A stretch of 64,000 bases of DNA from Botrytis cinerea B05.10 (GCF_000143535.2 NC_037313.1:2053501-2117500); one strand, 5' to 3'; numbered from the stretch's first letter, positions 34,101-47,486 are shown. Translations and numbers: made by a program. The notes: generated by a model not told the origin, from the sequence alone.

Positions 34101-37014
34101 ACCCTCAGCATACTTTATGGAAGCTTCCAGGAAATGACAGCTCACGTTCTTTATCATAAGGGGTCTCGTATTGTATTGTAATGCATTCTGTTTTATTCTA
34201 TTTTGATTACTGGGCAATTCCAAGAGTTCTGCGCAGAAAGTAATGTTGATAGTTCTTGAAGACTGACTTGGCAAGAGCTCGCTAGAGAAATGAAGGGGTG
34301 ATAGAACAAATACATAAACAAGCTGCGCGAATTTATGAGTAAAGAATGAAGCCAAATCTCCGTTTTTTGTTAGTATCTCGGCTTGGATGGAAATAAGATG
34401 AAAGAAGTAAAGTGCTAAATTCTACAGCGTAGCCTCAAATCAAAAGAGAAAGATCGACATCTACCTTGGTCTCCGCATATAAATTTTTTTCACGCTTTGA
34501 TTGATAGGAAAACGTCTTCATAGGACCTCGGAACCTTTTCTTATTGTCGGTTCTAATCATGACAACATTGCATTCCTGTAATGGTAGTCACTCCCCTTTC
34601 GATTCGAGTGTTTCCTCACGATCGCCGTTTTTTCAAAAGAGTATCGTATCAGATGAACGTTGTCACTGGCGCTGCGAGCATCCGTGAGAACGATCGAGGT
34701 TCCCATGACAAAATTGGTTTTGAACGGCTCCCGAGTCTAATCTTGATAATCTTGCGGGGAGGCTCCAATGAACTTGCTGTCAACGATTCTCCCTCCATCA
34801 GTTCTGCATTAAGTTGATTCTATTTGCTTGGAAAAACGTGCGCCTCAACGAATTACAACAGTCTAGCCGGATTCTCGACTTACAAGGCTCTACTAACAAC
34901 CTGTGATTCTTGGTCAATTTTACGACCTGGGCTACTCTATCAGCACGCCCACTTGCAAGCTTAGCCTCCTCGGCATTACAGAAAATTCGGTCGGCTGTCA
35001 TGATCATATTGAGATGATTTCACTCTATAGATCCCCTGAGGATCGTGTCTTTAAGAATAAGTTGCAAGTGAGTCAATTGGCGTACATCACCGCTAGCTGA
35101 AACGCGCTTTACCCTATGAGCTTGGGAGGAGTAGGCAAAATACAATCTGTCTTTCTTCGAAGATTCATTGAAACCACGAACTCCAAAGTAAGGATATTGC
35201 ACATCTTCAAACCGACACCGACTTTGTCATTCACAACTACAATCTGAGGGGCAAGTTGATTACCGGTCGGATGTGTCAAGATAGGAGTTGGTGGAATGGA
35301 AAATGCTAGATCCTTTGCGATCATCACAAGCGTCACATCAATGTTCTTCCAGTCACACCTCATTTCAGAATTGCGAATCTGGTGGCTAATGGGCGTAAAC
35401 GGAAATCCGGAAAGCATTTGCATGATCCCGAAATCAATCAAGGAAGATGATGTTTTTATTCCCTGGAGCAATCTGTTGATCTATTTAACTCATCGCGTGA
35501 TTCCGAAGACAGTACCTAGGTAATAATCGATCAAGGCACTAGCCACACTCTGAATTTGTGACGAAAATCATTTTCTCAGCACAATTCACGAAGCAACAAC
35601 ATTGACGCACGACTAAAAGTTAAAAGACTATGCATGAGCAGAGAACATATTTCAAATTACGCCAGAAGTCATCTTCCCCTTTCACGATTGTAATTGACAA
35701 GCAACAATCATTTAATATAGAACTGTAACTATACGAACTACATGAACGCTCACTACCTCAACTCCCTTTCTATCTGGGAAGGGCACAGAGTAAGGTTGCC
35801 ATGATTCAGTAATTATCACTATCGGCAAGAACCCTGAAACAACGCATACCACTTATCATTTCGGCACCGAACCTTATTAGTTACGCGGCAACTGACAGAA
35901 AAGCACATCAGATAAATTCACTAGAAGAAAAGATTCGAATTTCATGCCAAGTAGTTAGTCAGGTACCGGTACCCAGGAACGTGGTGAAAAGTCCGAGGAC
36001 GCGGCACGGGTTGTAGAATGGGACTAGAAAAAGAAGGGCTGAAAAGACGGGTATATTATAGGCGAGGAAAAACTTTTGCCGGTGACATAAACGCTGACGA
36101 ATTTCTCGAAACAAATGACGGCGCTTACGAAGGTGTGTTTGATGGGCGACTGCGAGACCTAGGGGCTAGAGCCTTCTCGACCATTTACATAGGATAATAT
36201 TAGGATAATATTATCTTACATGTATGTTTGATTTGGAGACCTCGAACTTGGCCAATTGTCTTGCTTGTCTCTTCTTGTGGTTCTGCCGTCAAATATACGC
36301 TCTGTGCGGTGATGGAAAACGTCCTTTGAAAGGAGCGTGTACCAACAAATAACAAATAGACATAAGAATAAGGTTAACCAACAAAGTAGGTCTCCCAGAT
36401 CATGATTTCTGTAGGAGTTGGATAGACCTTAAGTGAGGACCTTTCACTCTAATCTACAAGGCGCAGTATATTCCACATTGAAGGAATTCTTGGCCAACAA
36501 ATTAGACCTTTCAAAAGTCAACATATTCCGACATTTGCTATACTGAAGGTAAAGGAAAGTGCTTATTCATTGTCGTCTTGTTGGTTGGTTTCTTCATTTT
36601 TCCGACTCTATAGTGTCGATTTCCGAGACTTCTCATATCGCTCTCGCTCGATTGAGTTGTTAAGTTGTCTTTGTCGTTTCCTATTATCTTGTGTCAAGAG
36701 AAGTATCGAATTCAAGCGTTTTTATCTTCAATTCATTACATTCCTCGAGATCTACTTCCATATTCATATTCATCTTGCTGCCGGACAGTCACAAGCAGTC
36801 TCGACCTCGTCTTCCGTCACCAATAATCATCCAATAAATCTATAGCTTACTGTATCTATGTCTTCATGAATTTCCAAGCCTTTCATTGCAATTATCACTA
36901 CCATCGTGTAAGTCCATTCTTTATTCCTTCTCCCAAAATCCACTCACTTAATCGTTATATCTTCCAGCTTCTCATCTGAACCAAGCCCTTTTCTTTGCGT
37001 GCACCCCTTGCGAA
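31105..37014. other. Long intergenic region, mostly non-coding, one decayed gene
   Basis: About 5.9 kb between the divergent GT2 gene and the secreted glycoprotein gene. The ends should carry their promoters and leaders. Apart from the decayed coding stretch at 34.6-35.5 kb, frames are short. A tandem 11-mer (AGGATAATATT twice) lies at 36191-36212. Confidence 0.55.
34640..35471 (-). pseudogene. Decayed coding region of unknown family
   Basis: Protein-like sequence runs along the minus strand through successive frames. Frame one covers 35471 to about 35195 (SSSLIDFGIMQMLSGFPFTP, then TLVMIAKDLAFSIPPTPILT, ending near VVNDKVGVG). It then shifts frame into a stretch reading VQYPYFGVRGFNES and SQAHRVKRVS, is broken by a TGA at 35020-35022, resumes in the same frame as ADRIFCNAEEAKLASGRADR, and shifts again near 34.8 kb into EPPRKIIKIRLGS. 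One stop and two shifts in about 830 bases indicate a dead gene. The TGA could derive from CGA by C-to-T change. The family was not recognised. Confidence 0.35.
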
Positions 37015-38117
37015 ATGCTTCTCAGCTCTCAACACAAAATCATTTTTTACCTCTTCACTTTTCTCACGCCATCAATATATGCAGAAACAACACAAATATG
37101 TGATTCCACAAATGCCACAACGAAATCTGGAAGATACACATTCTTCCCAGATATCATAACGACTGATAAGAGTGGATATCAATGTACAGATGTGAGTTTC
37201 TCCCCCGTCCAAAAAGAAAATACAATAAGGAGAAGAAAATTGATTTCTCCCCTCTCAAGTTCTCCCTCGCCGATGAAAATAGCGGGAGCGTAGGTTCAAC
37301 AACTCTATTTAATACCACATTTTCCTGGTCATCTTCATCCCCCAATATCTCAACCCCGCACTCCTTCCCCTCACTAACTCTCAATCTCCCCTCCATCCTC
37401 CCCATCCCCATCTCCAACATCTCTCTCTTCCCCCTCACAAACAACTGGGCCCTATACCCGGGCAACCCTCTCCACACCATCTCCGCCACCTCCCCGGACT
37501 CCCTCCAAAACGCATCCGTCATCGCCGCCTGCTACCTCAACATCTATCTCGATCTCGAACCCTCCCTCTCCCAGGACAAACGATTCTCCGCCACCAAAAT
37601 CTCCATCTGGCAGGCCAACTACGGGGGCTTAATCCCTCTAGGTTACAACGACACCGCATCCACTATCTCGAGACCAGTCATAGATCTCGCAGGAATATCC
37701 TATACGCTCTATGTATCGCAAACTTCCCCATCGACATCCACCTCTTCTTCTTCTTCCACTTATTCAAATTCTTCCACAGCAGTAGATGAGCAGCCACAGG
37801 TCCCGCAAACAATTTACACCTGGTATCCCTCCGTGAACGCCACCACGCTCACAGCAATGGATATCTCCCCTCTGCTTAATTATCTCTGGAGAGAAGTATA
37901 TATTTCCAGTAACACATATGTGGGATTTGTAGAGTGGGGATTAGATGCGCGGAATAGCAATGGAAATGTAACGTGGAGTGTGTACGAGACGGGCATGAGT
38001 ATTAAAGCGGGAACGCCGGTGAAGGCGGTGGGAGCGGGCAAGAGGAAGGAGGTTGGAAGGGGTGAGATGTTGGCGTTGGTGGGGTTGTGTGTGGGGGCTG
38101 TGGTGTTGTTTGGGTAG
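37015..38117 (+). CDS. Secreted Ser/Thr-rich glycoprotein, probably GPI-anchored (unknown function)
   Basis: Two exons, 37015-37191 and 37260-38117, joined by a 68-nt GTGAGT..CAAG intron, giving 344 residues. The signal peptide is at the N-terminus (LLSSQHKIIFYLFTFLTPSIYA). Many N-glycosylation sequons are present (NTT, NIS, NDT, NAT, NVT), with a Ser/Thr run near residue 215. A hydrophobic C-terminus (EMLALVGLCVGAVVLFG) preceded by a small/basic region suggests GPI attachment. The core contains NNWALYPGNPLHTISATSPD, ASVIAACYLNIYLDLEP and YTWYPSVN, which I do not recognise as a catalytic family. It is most likely a cell-surface protein of fungi. Coding-strand composition changes from strongly C-rich (37.32-37.62 kb) to G-rich (37.92-38.12 kb). 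Confidence 0.8.
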
Positions 38118-39257
38118 GAGATTGGGAGGGGGGAGAGGGAGGAGGCGAGGGTTTCGAAATTTGGAATGGAAGAACAAAACAGGAGATGGGGGAAGGGTTT
38201 TGGAAAGTTCTTTTTTTGTAAGATTTGCGAACATGTTTCTGTAAAGAGGGTGTGGATTGTGTGAGAAGATGAGAGGTTTCAAACTTATCATGCGGACGGA
38301 CTGAGTGATTGATTAATCTGATATCATCTAATCGCACAGAGAAAGATATCCTGCGGATTGCGGACAAGAAATCAATAATCGTATCATGGCGGTGAATTAT
38401 CTCATCCTCATCCTCATCCTCAAGCAAAGTCAAAATAAGAATCGAGATGAAAGAAGCCTCCGGGAAAATCTCCCCATCATTTTTTTCCTTTCTTTCCTCT
38501 TCTCGATATATATAATAATATCATACTCGTATCATATCATCACCATATACCTCCTTCTATTCCCAAATCTTCCCAGGACTAACAAGTTCATTTTTAAAAA
38601 CAATTCTGCTTTTTTATCACTTACTGCGTATTCAACTAATCACCGATATGTGTATATTGAATATGAAATATGATATATATATATATAAATGTGAATCTAT
38701 ATGTACATCAACTTTGAAACAGAAACTTAAAAGGATGAAGTAACAACAAAGCACCAGAAAAAATATAGAAGTATCATACTACCTATCCTACATGATACAC
38801 CCAAGAGATAGAGAGAGGAGAGGAGAAAAGGAACAAACACCAGCGGACTGGGAACACATAAGGACATTTAATTCCTTTACTATACAGAGATTACAATATC
38901 ACATTGCCACTATTTATTATCTTTTGTATTTTATTTTGAATTTGAGATTTGAACATCTCCCTACATACGTCTTTTTGATTCTCAATTCCAGATCTCGAAG
39001 GGTTTCAATACATGAATCCAGACATTTTTCTACTTTTGTGGTTAGATACTCGAGTACAACATAAAGTATATCTAGTGATCCAACGGAACCACTCACCAAT
39101 CTACCAAGTTCTGGTTCATCAACTGATATTCCACTTTAAACTTTATCATTAGCATCGTCGCATTCTCTCTACTTTCCTTCTTTTACTCTTTGTCATCTCT
39201 TATTATTCCTTCTCATCTTCCCTGGTTCCAATCATTCCAAAATCTACCTTATCCCCT
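38118..39257. other. Convergent intergenic region
   Basis: About 1.1 kb between the stops of two converging genes. AT-rich, with TATATA runs near 38.68 kb. No gene supported. Confidence 0.65.
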
Positions 39258-42200
39258 CTACTTTTTCGGAAATTTAACAAACCCCATCATCCTGTATTTT
39301 GTAATCGGTTCCTCGTCAGCCACCATTTCAGTCGGTCTTGAGTCTCCCGGTAATTCATTTAAGGCACCCGACATATATGTATTGGGTGCGGAGCTTGCAG
39401 AGTTCAACTCCGACTTGTGAAGAATGGGTGATGTGGTGGCTATATCGTTCTGTTATGTATTAGTATCAAATATTTTGGGGAGCGGAAACGAGGGAGAAAA
39501 GAAGCGTTAAAATGACATAGTGGATGAAGTCCCAAAGATCTACGAGGAAAAAGGAACAAAAAAGAACACTAACAGTAGTCAAAGGGATTTTCCTAACCAC
39601 CCCCCTTTCTGCCTTTGAAGGATCAATCCATGCCATAACAATCGCGGCTTCCTCATCTGGCAATGACATAAACGCCATTGCGAATGAATCAGATTTTATA
39701 GTAAGTTCTCTCGAAACCGCTATTTTTCTAATGTCCAACGGACTAGAATTTAGAGCCGAAATCAAATACAAATGCCCCTTTTCATTGACCATAGCCAGCT
39801 CTTTTCCAGAGGGAGAAAAACTAGCGCATTGGATACGACTTCCCAACTTTCCAGATCGGTTAGGCGCAGTTCTGATATCCGTTTTTTGACCTGTTTTAGG
39901 ATGAACGAGGACTGGAACACCGGATTGTGTCCAAGTCGTTATGCACACCAGAACTTCTTCGATGCCCGTTCTTGAACGAAAAATAGCGGACGAGAGACCT
40001 CTATCCTCTGATTCATGTAATGGAACATGATATCTGCAAGAGACTAATTCTTGAGACGATTGCATTGGAGTCATCCAAAAATATATTTGGATAGCTCCGC
40101 TTTTGGCACTTCGGGTACTGGCTAGAAGATGCATTCCATCATCCGAGTAGGAGAGAGTTTCTACCTCCGGACAGTCTTCGCATTCGTTATGAATGCGGCT
40201 ATGGAGACGATCTTCTCTGGGTTCGGAGGATTGGGTGGTTTTGAAAAAGTAGACCGTTGCGTTCGTAAATCCTACTGCGACGGTGGTTTCGTTGGGGGAT
40301 ATGGCTATGCTGCTAGCCCAAAGATTTGGAGGTAAAGGATATTCCACAACCGGAGCAGATGTTTGCAAGTTGACTATTCTAAGCTAACTCATTGTCAGTA
40401 AATAAGTAAATTGATAAAAAAAAGTGCTATTGGCTGAAAGCACTTACTGTGAGTTTTGGATCTCGGGTGCCAATTATGTAAGCTAGATACATTTTTGTTA
40501 CAGACGCCTTATAACAACTACTCTCGGTTGGGAATACACGAGTCATCGCGGGAGGGGATGCTCCCATATCCCATATTTGTATTAAGGATTGAGTCCAAAA
40601 TAGACCATTTGTTGAGTTTTGTGATAGAGAAATGTTGATTGCTTTGGCGCTTTTGCTTTTTGAAGTCTTCCTCGGTACTCGAACTAAGCTTTCTAAATTT
40701 ATTTCGTCCAGTCTTTGAGCCTCCAGTGATGACGAGGAGAGTGATGTGGTTTCGACGGACTGTCCTGGAATAGACTCTTTTCGCGTTCCAGTGAAGACCG
40801 ATGTCCATTTGGAGCCACCCTTTGACTTTTTTCTATCAGAATGACTCTGACTCATTGCAGATCGGTTCACAAAATAAGTTCCACCTTCAGAACCCATTCC
40901 ATATGGGTTATGGTCATTCGGTGAAGTATTGCCAATCGAATCTGGGGAAAATGGTGTCTCGTCTGTAGTAGTAGAATTCTTCCGAAGCTCCGGTATTCTT
41001 GAGGTTTCACCTGACCTCGATCCATCCAATGATGTCAAATCAGAAGAGGAAGAAGGTAGGGTATTGGGGGTGTCTAATCTTTGGCTGAAAGTACCAACAG
41101 AAGGCGATATTTGAGACGGCATAGTATGAGGCAGAGACCTAGACCGATCTTGAGCAGCTGCAGAGATAAAACTCGTCTTGTTGTGGAAGGGTGAAGGTGG
41201 TTCAGTATCATATGTGCGCATCTTTACGTTACTTGCAGTTGAATTACCGTGAGCTGGATGATAAGGGATTGCTCCATCCACTTTTGGCGGTGGAAGTTGG
41301 AAGTATGTTGGAACATGTCTTTCCAAATGCATAGCATCTGTATGAGATTCAAATGGCTCAAGAAGATCCCAGACTTGCCTTGCAAGTGCCATCTCACGCA
41401 TTATTGTGACTGGTTCTTCGCATTGAACACATTTTGTCTTTGAGGGTAATCTAACCTCATTTATATCTGGGTTATCCAACTGAGCATAGAGATCATCGTC
41501 AGCATGCTATTCCATTAGCGTCAGTCCATATTCAGACTATTGCCCAAGCCCTCCCAAACAATTGTGTCAGAAGTTAAAGTTCTAGTAAAATACTTGGCGT
41601 ACCGGGAATTTTAGATTCTCTAGATATCTCATCTGTGAAGCACCAGCTAAATGACATTTTGAGCAATTGAGCGTATATATTCTCGGCCTTGACGATTTGG
41701 CATGCCGGCTTGGATCATCAAGAGCAAGTATCCTTTTCGTAATCTCTGATATAGTATGCATCATCTCTCTATCACTCACACGACTTATGATTTGACGATC
41801 GTCAAGTCGTAGACATAGTGTATCGATCGCATCCAATTCCTTATCATCCATTTCTATCTGCATCGACAGTCTCCTCAAATCTGGTGTGTCTGGAAGGATG
41901 ATTCGATATTGATCGGTAAAAGTAGCAACCAAATCTTCTTTAGAGAATCGTGGCGGTATTCGCATATTCTCAGTCGCTCGTAGTACTGCATTCCTCGTCC
42001 GTTCCGATGCTGCTGGAAGATAGGCATCGCGAGGTTCTCCATTTATCGTATATTGAATCGAAGCCGCAACGACGAACTGAGTAATGTCTCGAAGCGCAAG
42101 GAATTGTGCGAGCCACCCGCCTCCCCCGCCTGCTCCTCCTCCTTCTCCTCCTCCGCCTGAGCCATCTGCAAGTATGAGAGTAGACACATATTTCGGCGAG

Positions 42201-43011
42201 AAACAATCGTTCAATGGATACTGTAGATGAAAAGAGGCGTGGCAGTCAGCGTACGATTCGTAGGGTTTGATCAAAAGGTTCTAGAAGGGGACGGAGAAAG
42301 CTTAGGCCTAGTTGAGCCCCATAAGTAAAACGCAAGTGTAGTGGTTCTTACCAATTCTGCTGCTAAATTTGGTAGTTCGTCCCTTAATTTAGAGGGTAAT
42401 GCTAGTGGGTTAGGCTCGGGACCCCGCAATGATTCAGTTATTTCTTTACAAACCAACAACAAAAATGATTTCGGTCCTGGATAGCTATCAAACATGTGTT
42501 CCAGCGAACGATGAATGCGCCCGAATCGATCTCGACGAATCTTCCTCTGCAATTCGATCTTCGATTGAGATTGTCCGTCGGATTGCGGTTGTGGCAATAG
42601 CTGGAGGACTCGAAGCGCAGACAATAACAGCTCGGCCAAGTACTTGTCCCGCAATTGTCGCGACTCCCATAGACTCTCTCGCCCTTCGATAACAATGTGC
42701 AAGACAAATTCGATCATCCGCAGAGTTACTTCCCAGCTAGCCAGAAATCCCAGATTCCATCCCTCCTGCCGGAGCTTCGCAGAGGGAATGGAGAGGCGCT
42801 GGATGTAAAAAATGGCGCTGAGTTGAGCAAATAGCGTTATGACCAGATTTTGATAGGTTTCCTTATCGCCATCAGAATATACTTTTTCGAGGGAAAACTG
42901 CCCCACCAGTTCCAGTATTATATTATCGACGTCGCTGCGCAGGGACAATACTTTCCAAATGTTTGCTAGACGTGTAAATTGTGGTGATGCGGCCGAGGCT
43001 GGAGTCGGCAT
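39258..43011 (-). CDS. Large protein with double-CxxC zinc site and beta-propeller-like C-terminus
   Basis: Five exons on the minus strand: 43011-42352, 42280-41603, 41506-40448, 40383-39574, 39449-39258. All introns are phase 0, giving 1132 residues. The N-terminal 220 residues are helical (LVGQFSLEKVYSDGDKETYQ, LRMIEFVLHIVIEGRESLWE). Residues 221-446 include a Gly-rich run. Cys426, Cys429, Cys472 and Cys475 (two CxxC pairs 42 residues apart, split across an intron) could hold one zinc. A Ser/Pro-rich linker follows. From about residue 750 there are propeller-like strands: SLIQIWDMG, SSIAISPNETTVAVGF, VETLSYSDDGMHLLAST, IQCASFSPSGKELAMVNEKG. I do not recognise a named orthologue. A scaffold or regulatory role would fit. 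The last exon carries a low-complexity tail. Confidence 0.8.
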
Positions 43012-44069
43012 GGTGTGTTGATGGCATGAGCTCTCAATCTACGCAGTAGCTTCAGCGATTCGAAGCAGTCTGGTCGCCACGTGGGCCGACTCCCTCAGTT
43101 TGGTGCCGCAATGATGGCAAGCTTTGAAAGTGTATCATAAGTATGATGTGTGTCAAAATGAACCATGAAGGGCGAAGATCATCAACTCGATCGGATCGTA
43201 TTGGGCTTGTTTCCTGACGACCACAACCCGCGACCGTTTACAGCAATGGCTAGGGTACCATGAGGGATGCGAATGGGTGGTGGCCCCGCTGTCACTTCAA
43301 GAGAGCGTTCAAGCAAGGTCTTTGGACAGGATTTTTTTCAAAAAGGACCCTTGTTTAGGAAGGCTTTACCCAGATTTGTCTTTTTGACTTGATCCAATTT
43401 GGAAGGTCATCCAATCTCAGCTACGGATACAGACCGTTTCGTCTATTCGTATCTCCTATATACCATTGGACGATTTACTATCTGGCCACCCGGAGGGCTG
43501 AAATCCCCAACCGGTATCAGGGTTTATCGTATGCGATGTAACCCACTTTAAGGATCAATGAAAATGCTGGTTGAAAGTCCACAAGGATAGCACAGACTTG
43601 TTCTTCTTGTGGAAATTCCAGACGAAAGGACCAGCGTCAAAAAGAAATCTGACATTAAGGTTTCTCGGGATTGGTCTTATTCTAGAACTTTATGTCCTGT
43701 ATTTGATCGGTTGGGGTGAAACTCGCTATTTTGTCCCTATTGAGGCTCACATTTATCCTGTTTCATATATTGTAACCATATTGTAGGAGTATCTCTTGTC
43801 ACGCGGTTAAAACAAAGTGCCACCCAAAAGAGCGGCGGATGCGGGGGTCCCTGTAAGTAGGCATCAGCTTGGTGCGACATAATTAGTCGTCCGTTCTATG
43901 TGGTTGCACTAGACCTTCCGCCTGTACAGGGGCTAAATAATGCGGAGGATTGTCTATATCGAGGCAGTGCAGATATATATGATTCTGGCCGACCCAGATT
44001 CCTTCGACCTCTTTTGCGCGAACTGCCATAACATTTTTGACTCGAAATTACGATCTCAACATTGTTACG
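43012..44069. other. Divergent intergenic region
   Basis: About 1.06 kb between the divergently transcribed propeller-like gene (minus) and the amino-acid permease gene (plus). It should hold both promoters. No coding region is supported. Confidence 0.6.
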
Positions 44070-46553
44070 ATGGATCATGAAAAGCCTGAAGCGGTGATTC
44101 CACCACAAATATTCGAATTCGATATCGATCAAACTCGAAGTCGGACAAGTCCAGATGAGGAGCCCAATTACCCCGAAGACCGTCGGGAACGCCGAGGGGA
44201 AAGTTTGTGGTGCGTCAATCTGTACTATTCAATCTTCGCGACCACTAATTTTCATTAGGAGAACGCTTGGTGAACGGCACATTAACGTGAGTCGCTGAGC
44301 TATGGCTGAGCTTGTTTCTGGCAGAAACAATGGCTAACAACGTATATCGCGTGCCAGATGATAGCATTTTCTGGGTACGTTCCTCGAAATCAAATTTTAC
44401 CGAAACATATCAATAACAGACTATGGCTACAGGACTATTGGAAATGGACTTTTCCTTGGTAGTGGTCGATCGCTTGCTGGCGCTGGACCAGGAGGCGCCG
44501 TCATGGCATACATTATTATGGGAACGGTGGTTTCGTCTGTTATATCTTGCTTGGGTGAAATGACCGCTCTTATGCCTGTCAATGCACCAGTCGTAGAGTT
44601 TCCTCGAAGATTCTTAGATCGCGGCGTTGGGTTTGCCGTTGGGTGGATGTATTGGTGAGCACATTCAATCGTGATACAATTCATAAGGGAATATTGACGA
44701 TCAAAAGGTTCGCGTGGGCTGTCACTGCCGCAGAAGAACTAGTTGCCGTTTCTGGAACTCTTGGATTTCATTATGATGACGGAAGAACATTCCTAGCGTG
44801 GACAATTGGGGAAAGTGTCGACCCTGCTGTTTGGATTGGATTGTTCTTGATAATTGTTACTGCTATCAATATGTTTCCTGTCAAAGTGAGCATTCAGCAG
44901 CGCCCACTATTCATTACTGCCACTGATTAAATTGCAGTATTTCGGAGAACTAGAGTATGCTTTCGGTTGCATCAAGATCATCTTCATCACAATGGTCATT
45001 GTTTTGATGCTTATTCTTGACACTAAGCAGCGTACGTACAGTAATTCTTGTCGACAAAACTGCGCTGACGCTTCGATAGCTAGCTCCGATGCTTATTATA
45101 CTTCGCCCCCAAACTCTAAATGTGTGTATCTTTCACCGTGAAACACTCTGCTGTTTTACTGATTTAATTCGTTCAGATTGGTGTCATCCATGGGGATTTT
45201 TCAACCACGCCTACTCCGTCCGAGATGAAGAAGGAAATCTGCAACGAAAGATTGAAGGTCCCGCTGGTTCATTCCTTGGAATGTGGTATGTCGGATTTCG
45301 ATCTCCAACGCTTTTAGATCACTAAATTTTCGTACAGGACAACCATCATTAATGTTATCTTCTCATATACTGGAATGGATATCGTAGCAGCGACTGCTGC
45401 AGAGTCGAAATCGCTTGCTAATGCTGAGAGTATGAAAATGGCCGCAAGAAAGATCTCCATCCGTATCGTCACTCTCTACACTATGGCTATGATCACAGCA
45501 TCTTTTATAGTGCCTTATACTCATCCTTTCATCAATGGAAAGGGTCAATCGGTTGGCGCACACTCCATTTTTGTTATTGCAGTCGTTGAAGCAGGATTAC
45601 CAGCCATGGCCCATTTCTTCAACGCCATCTTCGCTTTTGCATCCTTTACTTGCGCTATCAATTCGATGTATGTGGCATCGAGAGTCTTACACACTTTAGC
45701 TCTACAAGATCAGGCTGGACCAGAATTTATTGCAAGGAGATTGAGGCAAACTAGATCGGGTGTTCCAATAAGAGCAGTATTGGCAACGGCTGCTATGGCT
45801 CTAGTGGCTTTCATGGGTAGGACTGGAACAACTGCAATTGTGAGTACCTGCATCCATCCGGTTATCGCGATACTCTTGAAATTAATAAAACAATAGCGAC
45901 TGAGCGAATTAGCCTCAAATTGCACTTCATCGATTCTTATCGTCTACGCCACGATTTGTGCTACCTATCTCGGATTTTTCCGAACGTATGTCTCAATTTT
46001 ATTTTTTCTATTGCTTTTACCCAACCGTTGGTGTTTCATTCACGCAACCCACTAACGCCACAAATGATAGACTCGAAGACACTAAGCTCTATGGAAATGC
46101 ATCCGAAAGGCAAGCGGCGCATTATGACCGCGATCATCCACGTTACCCATATAAATCACACGGCCAGTGGCTTAAAGGGTTTTACGGTATGGCTGCATGT
46201 ATTATTCTCGTTACTTTTAACGGTGTTTCTGCATTCCTTGAAAGACCTTTTGATGTTAGAAGATTCATTGCAAGTTATGTATCTGTATGTTCTGACTTCC
46301 CTGATTCTCCTATTGACTTTGTTGGACTAACCCAGAATAGATCCCAGTGTTCATTTTTCTAATCATAGGCTATAAAATTAATAAGCATGGACTGAAAATA
46401 CGAAATTGGGGCCCCGAAAGATCAAATGATTTGAGGAATACAATTCAAGCTGCGAGTGAGAAGAGAAAGGGAAGACTAGAGTTTCCGGATGAAGGAATTA
46501 GTATGGAGAATTTTAAGACGTGGGCACATTGGATGTGGGTTTGGACAAGATAG
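44070..46553 (+). CDS. Amino-acid permease, APC superfamily (fungal YAT family)
   Basis: Twelve exons: 44070-44209, 44259-44286, 44358-44374, 44433-44654, 44708-44885, 44938-45031, 45080-45121, 45177-45285, 45338-45839, 45897-45985, 46071-46284, 46341-46553; 615 residues with every phase consistent. After a charged N-tail comes the YAT hallmark GERHINMIAFSG joined to TIGNGLFLGSG (substrate-binding TM1 break). Then follow GEMTALMPV, FPRRFLDRGVGFAVGWMYWF, FSYTGMDIVAATAAESKS, and a late FIFLIIGYKINKHG segment. About twelve TM helices are expected. It should import amino acids with protons across the plasma membrane; specificity (general or proline-like) cannot be told. Exons 2 and 3 are only 28 and 17 nt. 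The exon 6-7 junction (CAG C / CT AGC) was chosen because it keeps the frame through NSKYWCHPWGFF. Confidence 0.9.
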
Positions 46554-47454
46554 GTTGATTTGGAACGCGACGAGCGGAATGAGGCTCTTGGGGCTTCTTT
46601 CTAGGTTAATGATTAAATGAGATTAGCTTTGGTATGGATCGGTTATGGGGGGATTGTTGAGGAGCAAATAATATTGTATCATGAGGTTACTGCGGAACTA
46701 CAGGATGGGAAAGAATACAGGATACTAGGATGAAATACAGAAGGAAACGGAACAAGATCGGCGTTTAGGAACCAAATAGGTTGACTAAGTCACAAAAATC
46801 ATTTTTATAATTTAGGGGGGATACTTGGATATGAGAAATCCTTTTAATAATGAAGATCTTTTAATATGTTAGCGTGCACTTACCAACGATATAGTGTATC
46901 AAAAATCAAATAAACTAGTAAAAATCCTCTCAGTCAACTTTCATTAAAGACATTAAAAGTGACACTAGCAACCGGCTCAGCCCTATACTCGTAACGCAGT
47001 CTACCGGTATGCAGTCTGCCCTACTGACTAACTCTTGTGAGTCAAGATTCGGTACATGTCTTGTGTATAAATGCACGGCTGAAATAGGCAACAATGGTGA
47101 TATTGTGATGGCTTGCATGATTGCACGGTATGCATGTGTGTATGCGAATGTGGATACAATGAGGATGGGGGTGTTGTGATATCTTACTTTTGGGGAATAT
47201 CACTCACTTACTATATTTATTTATCTCTATAGCTATATATATATTGTTGACAATTAAGGGAGTAGGCTAGTGGAATGCATGTAGTATTGACTATGTAGAA
47301 TTGCTGTAATGTTCTAAGTATAGAAGTGGAAGATATTATATATGTGTATATCACGTGCACGTGCCATATTTTCCAACACATATATATATATATATGCATA
47401 TGCATGTGAATGCATGCGTATCGTGGTGTACTCGCGAATATTTATATGTGTATT

Positions 47455-47456
<2 letters not shown>

Positions 47457-47486
<30 letters not shown>

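Noticed and set aside
37154..37522. Antisense frame over the secreted glycoprotein gene
   Set aside because: Shadow of the C-rich coding strand. The sense strand has a signal peptide, an intron and a GPI-like tail.
46970..47060. Possible tRNA-like segment
   Set aside because: Searched by eye for acceptor stem, T-loop GTTCRA and D-loop; the elements are not in the right places.
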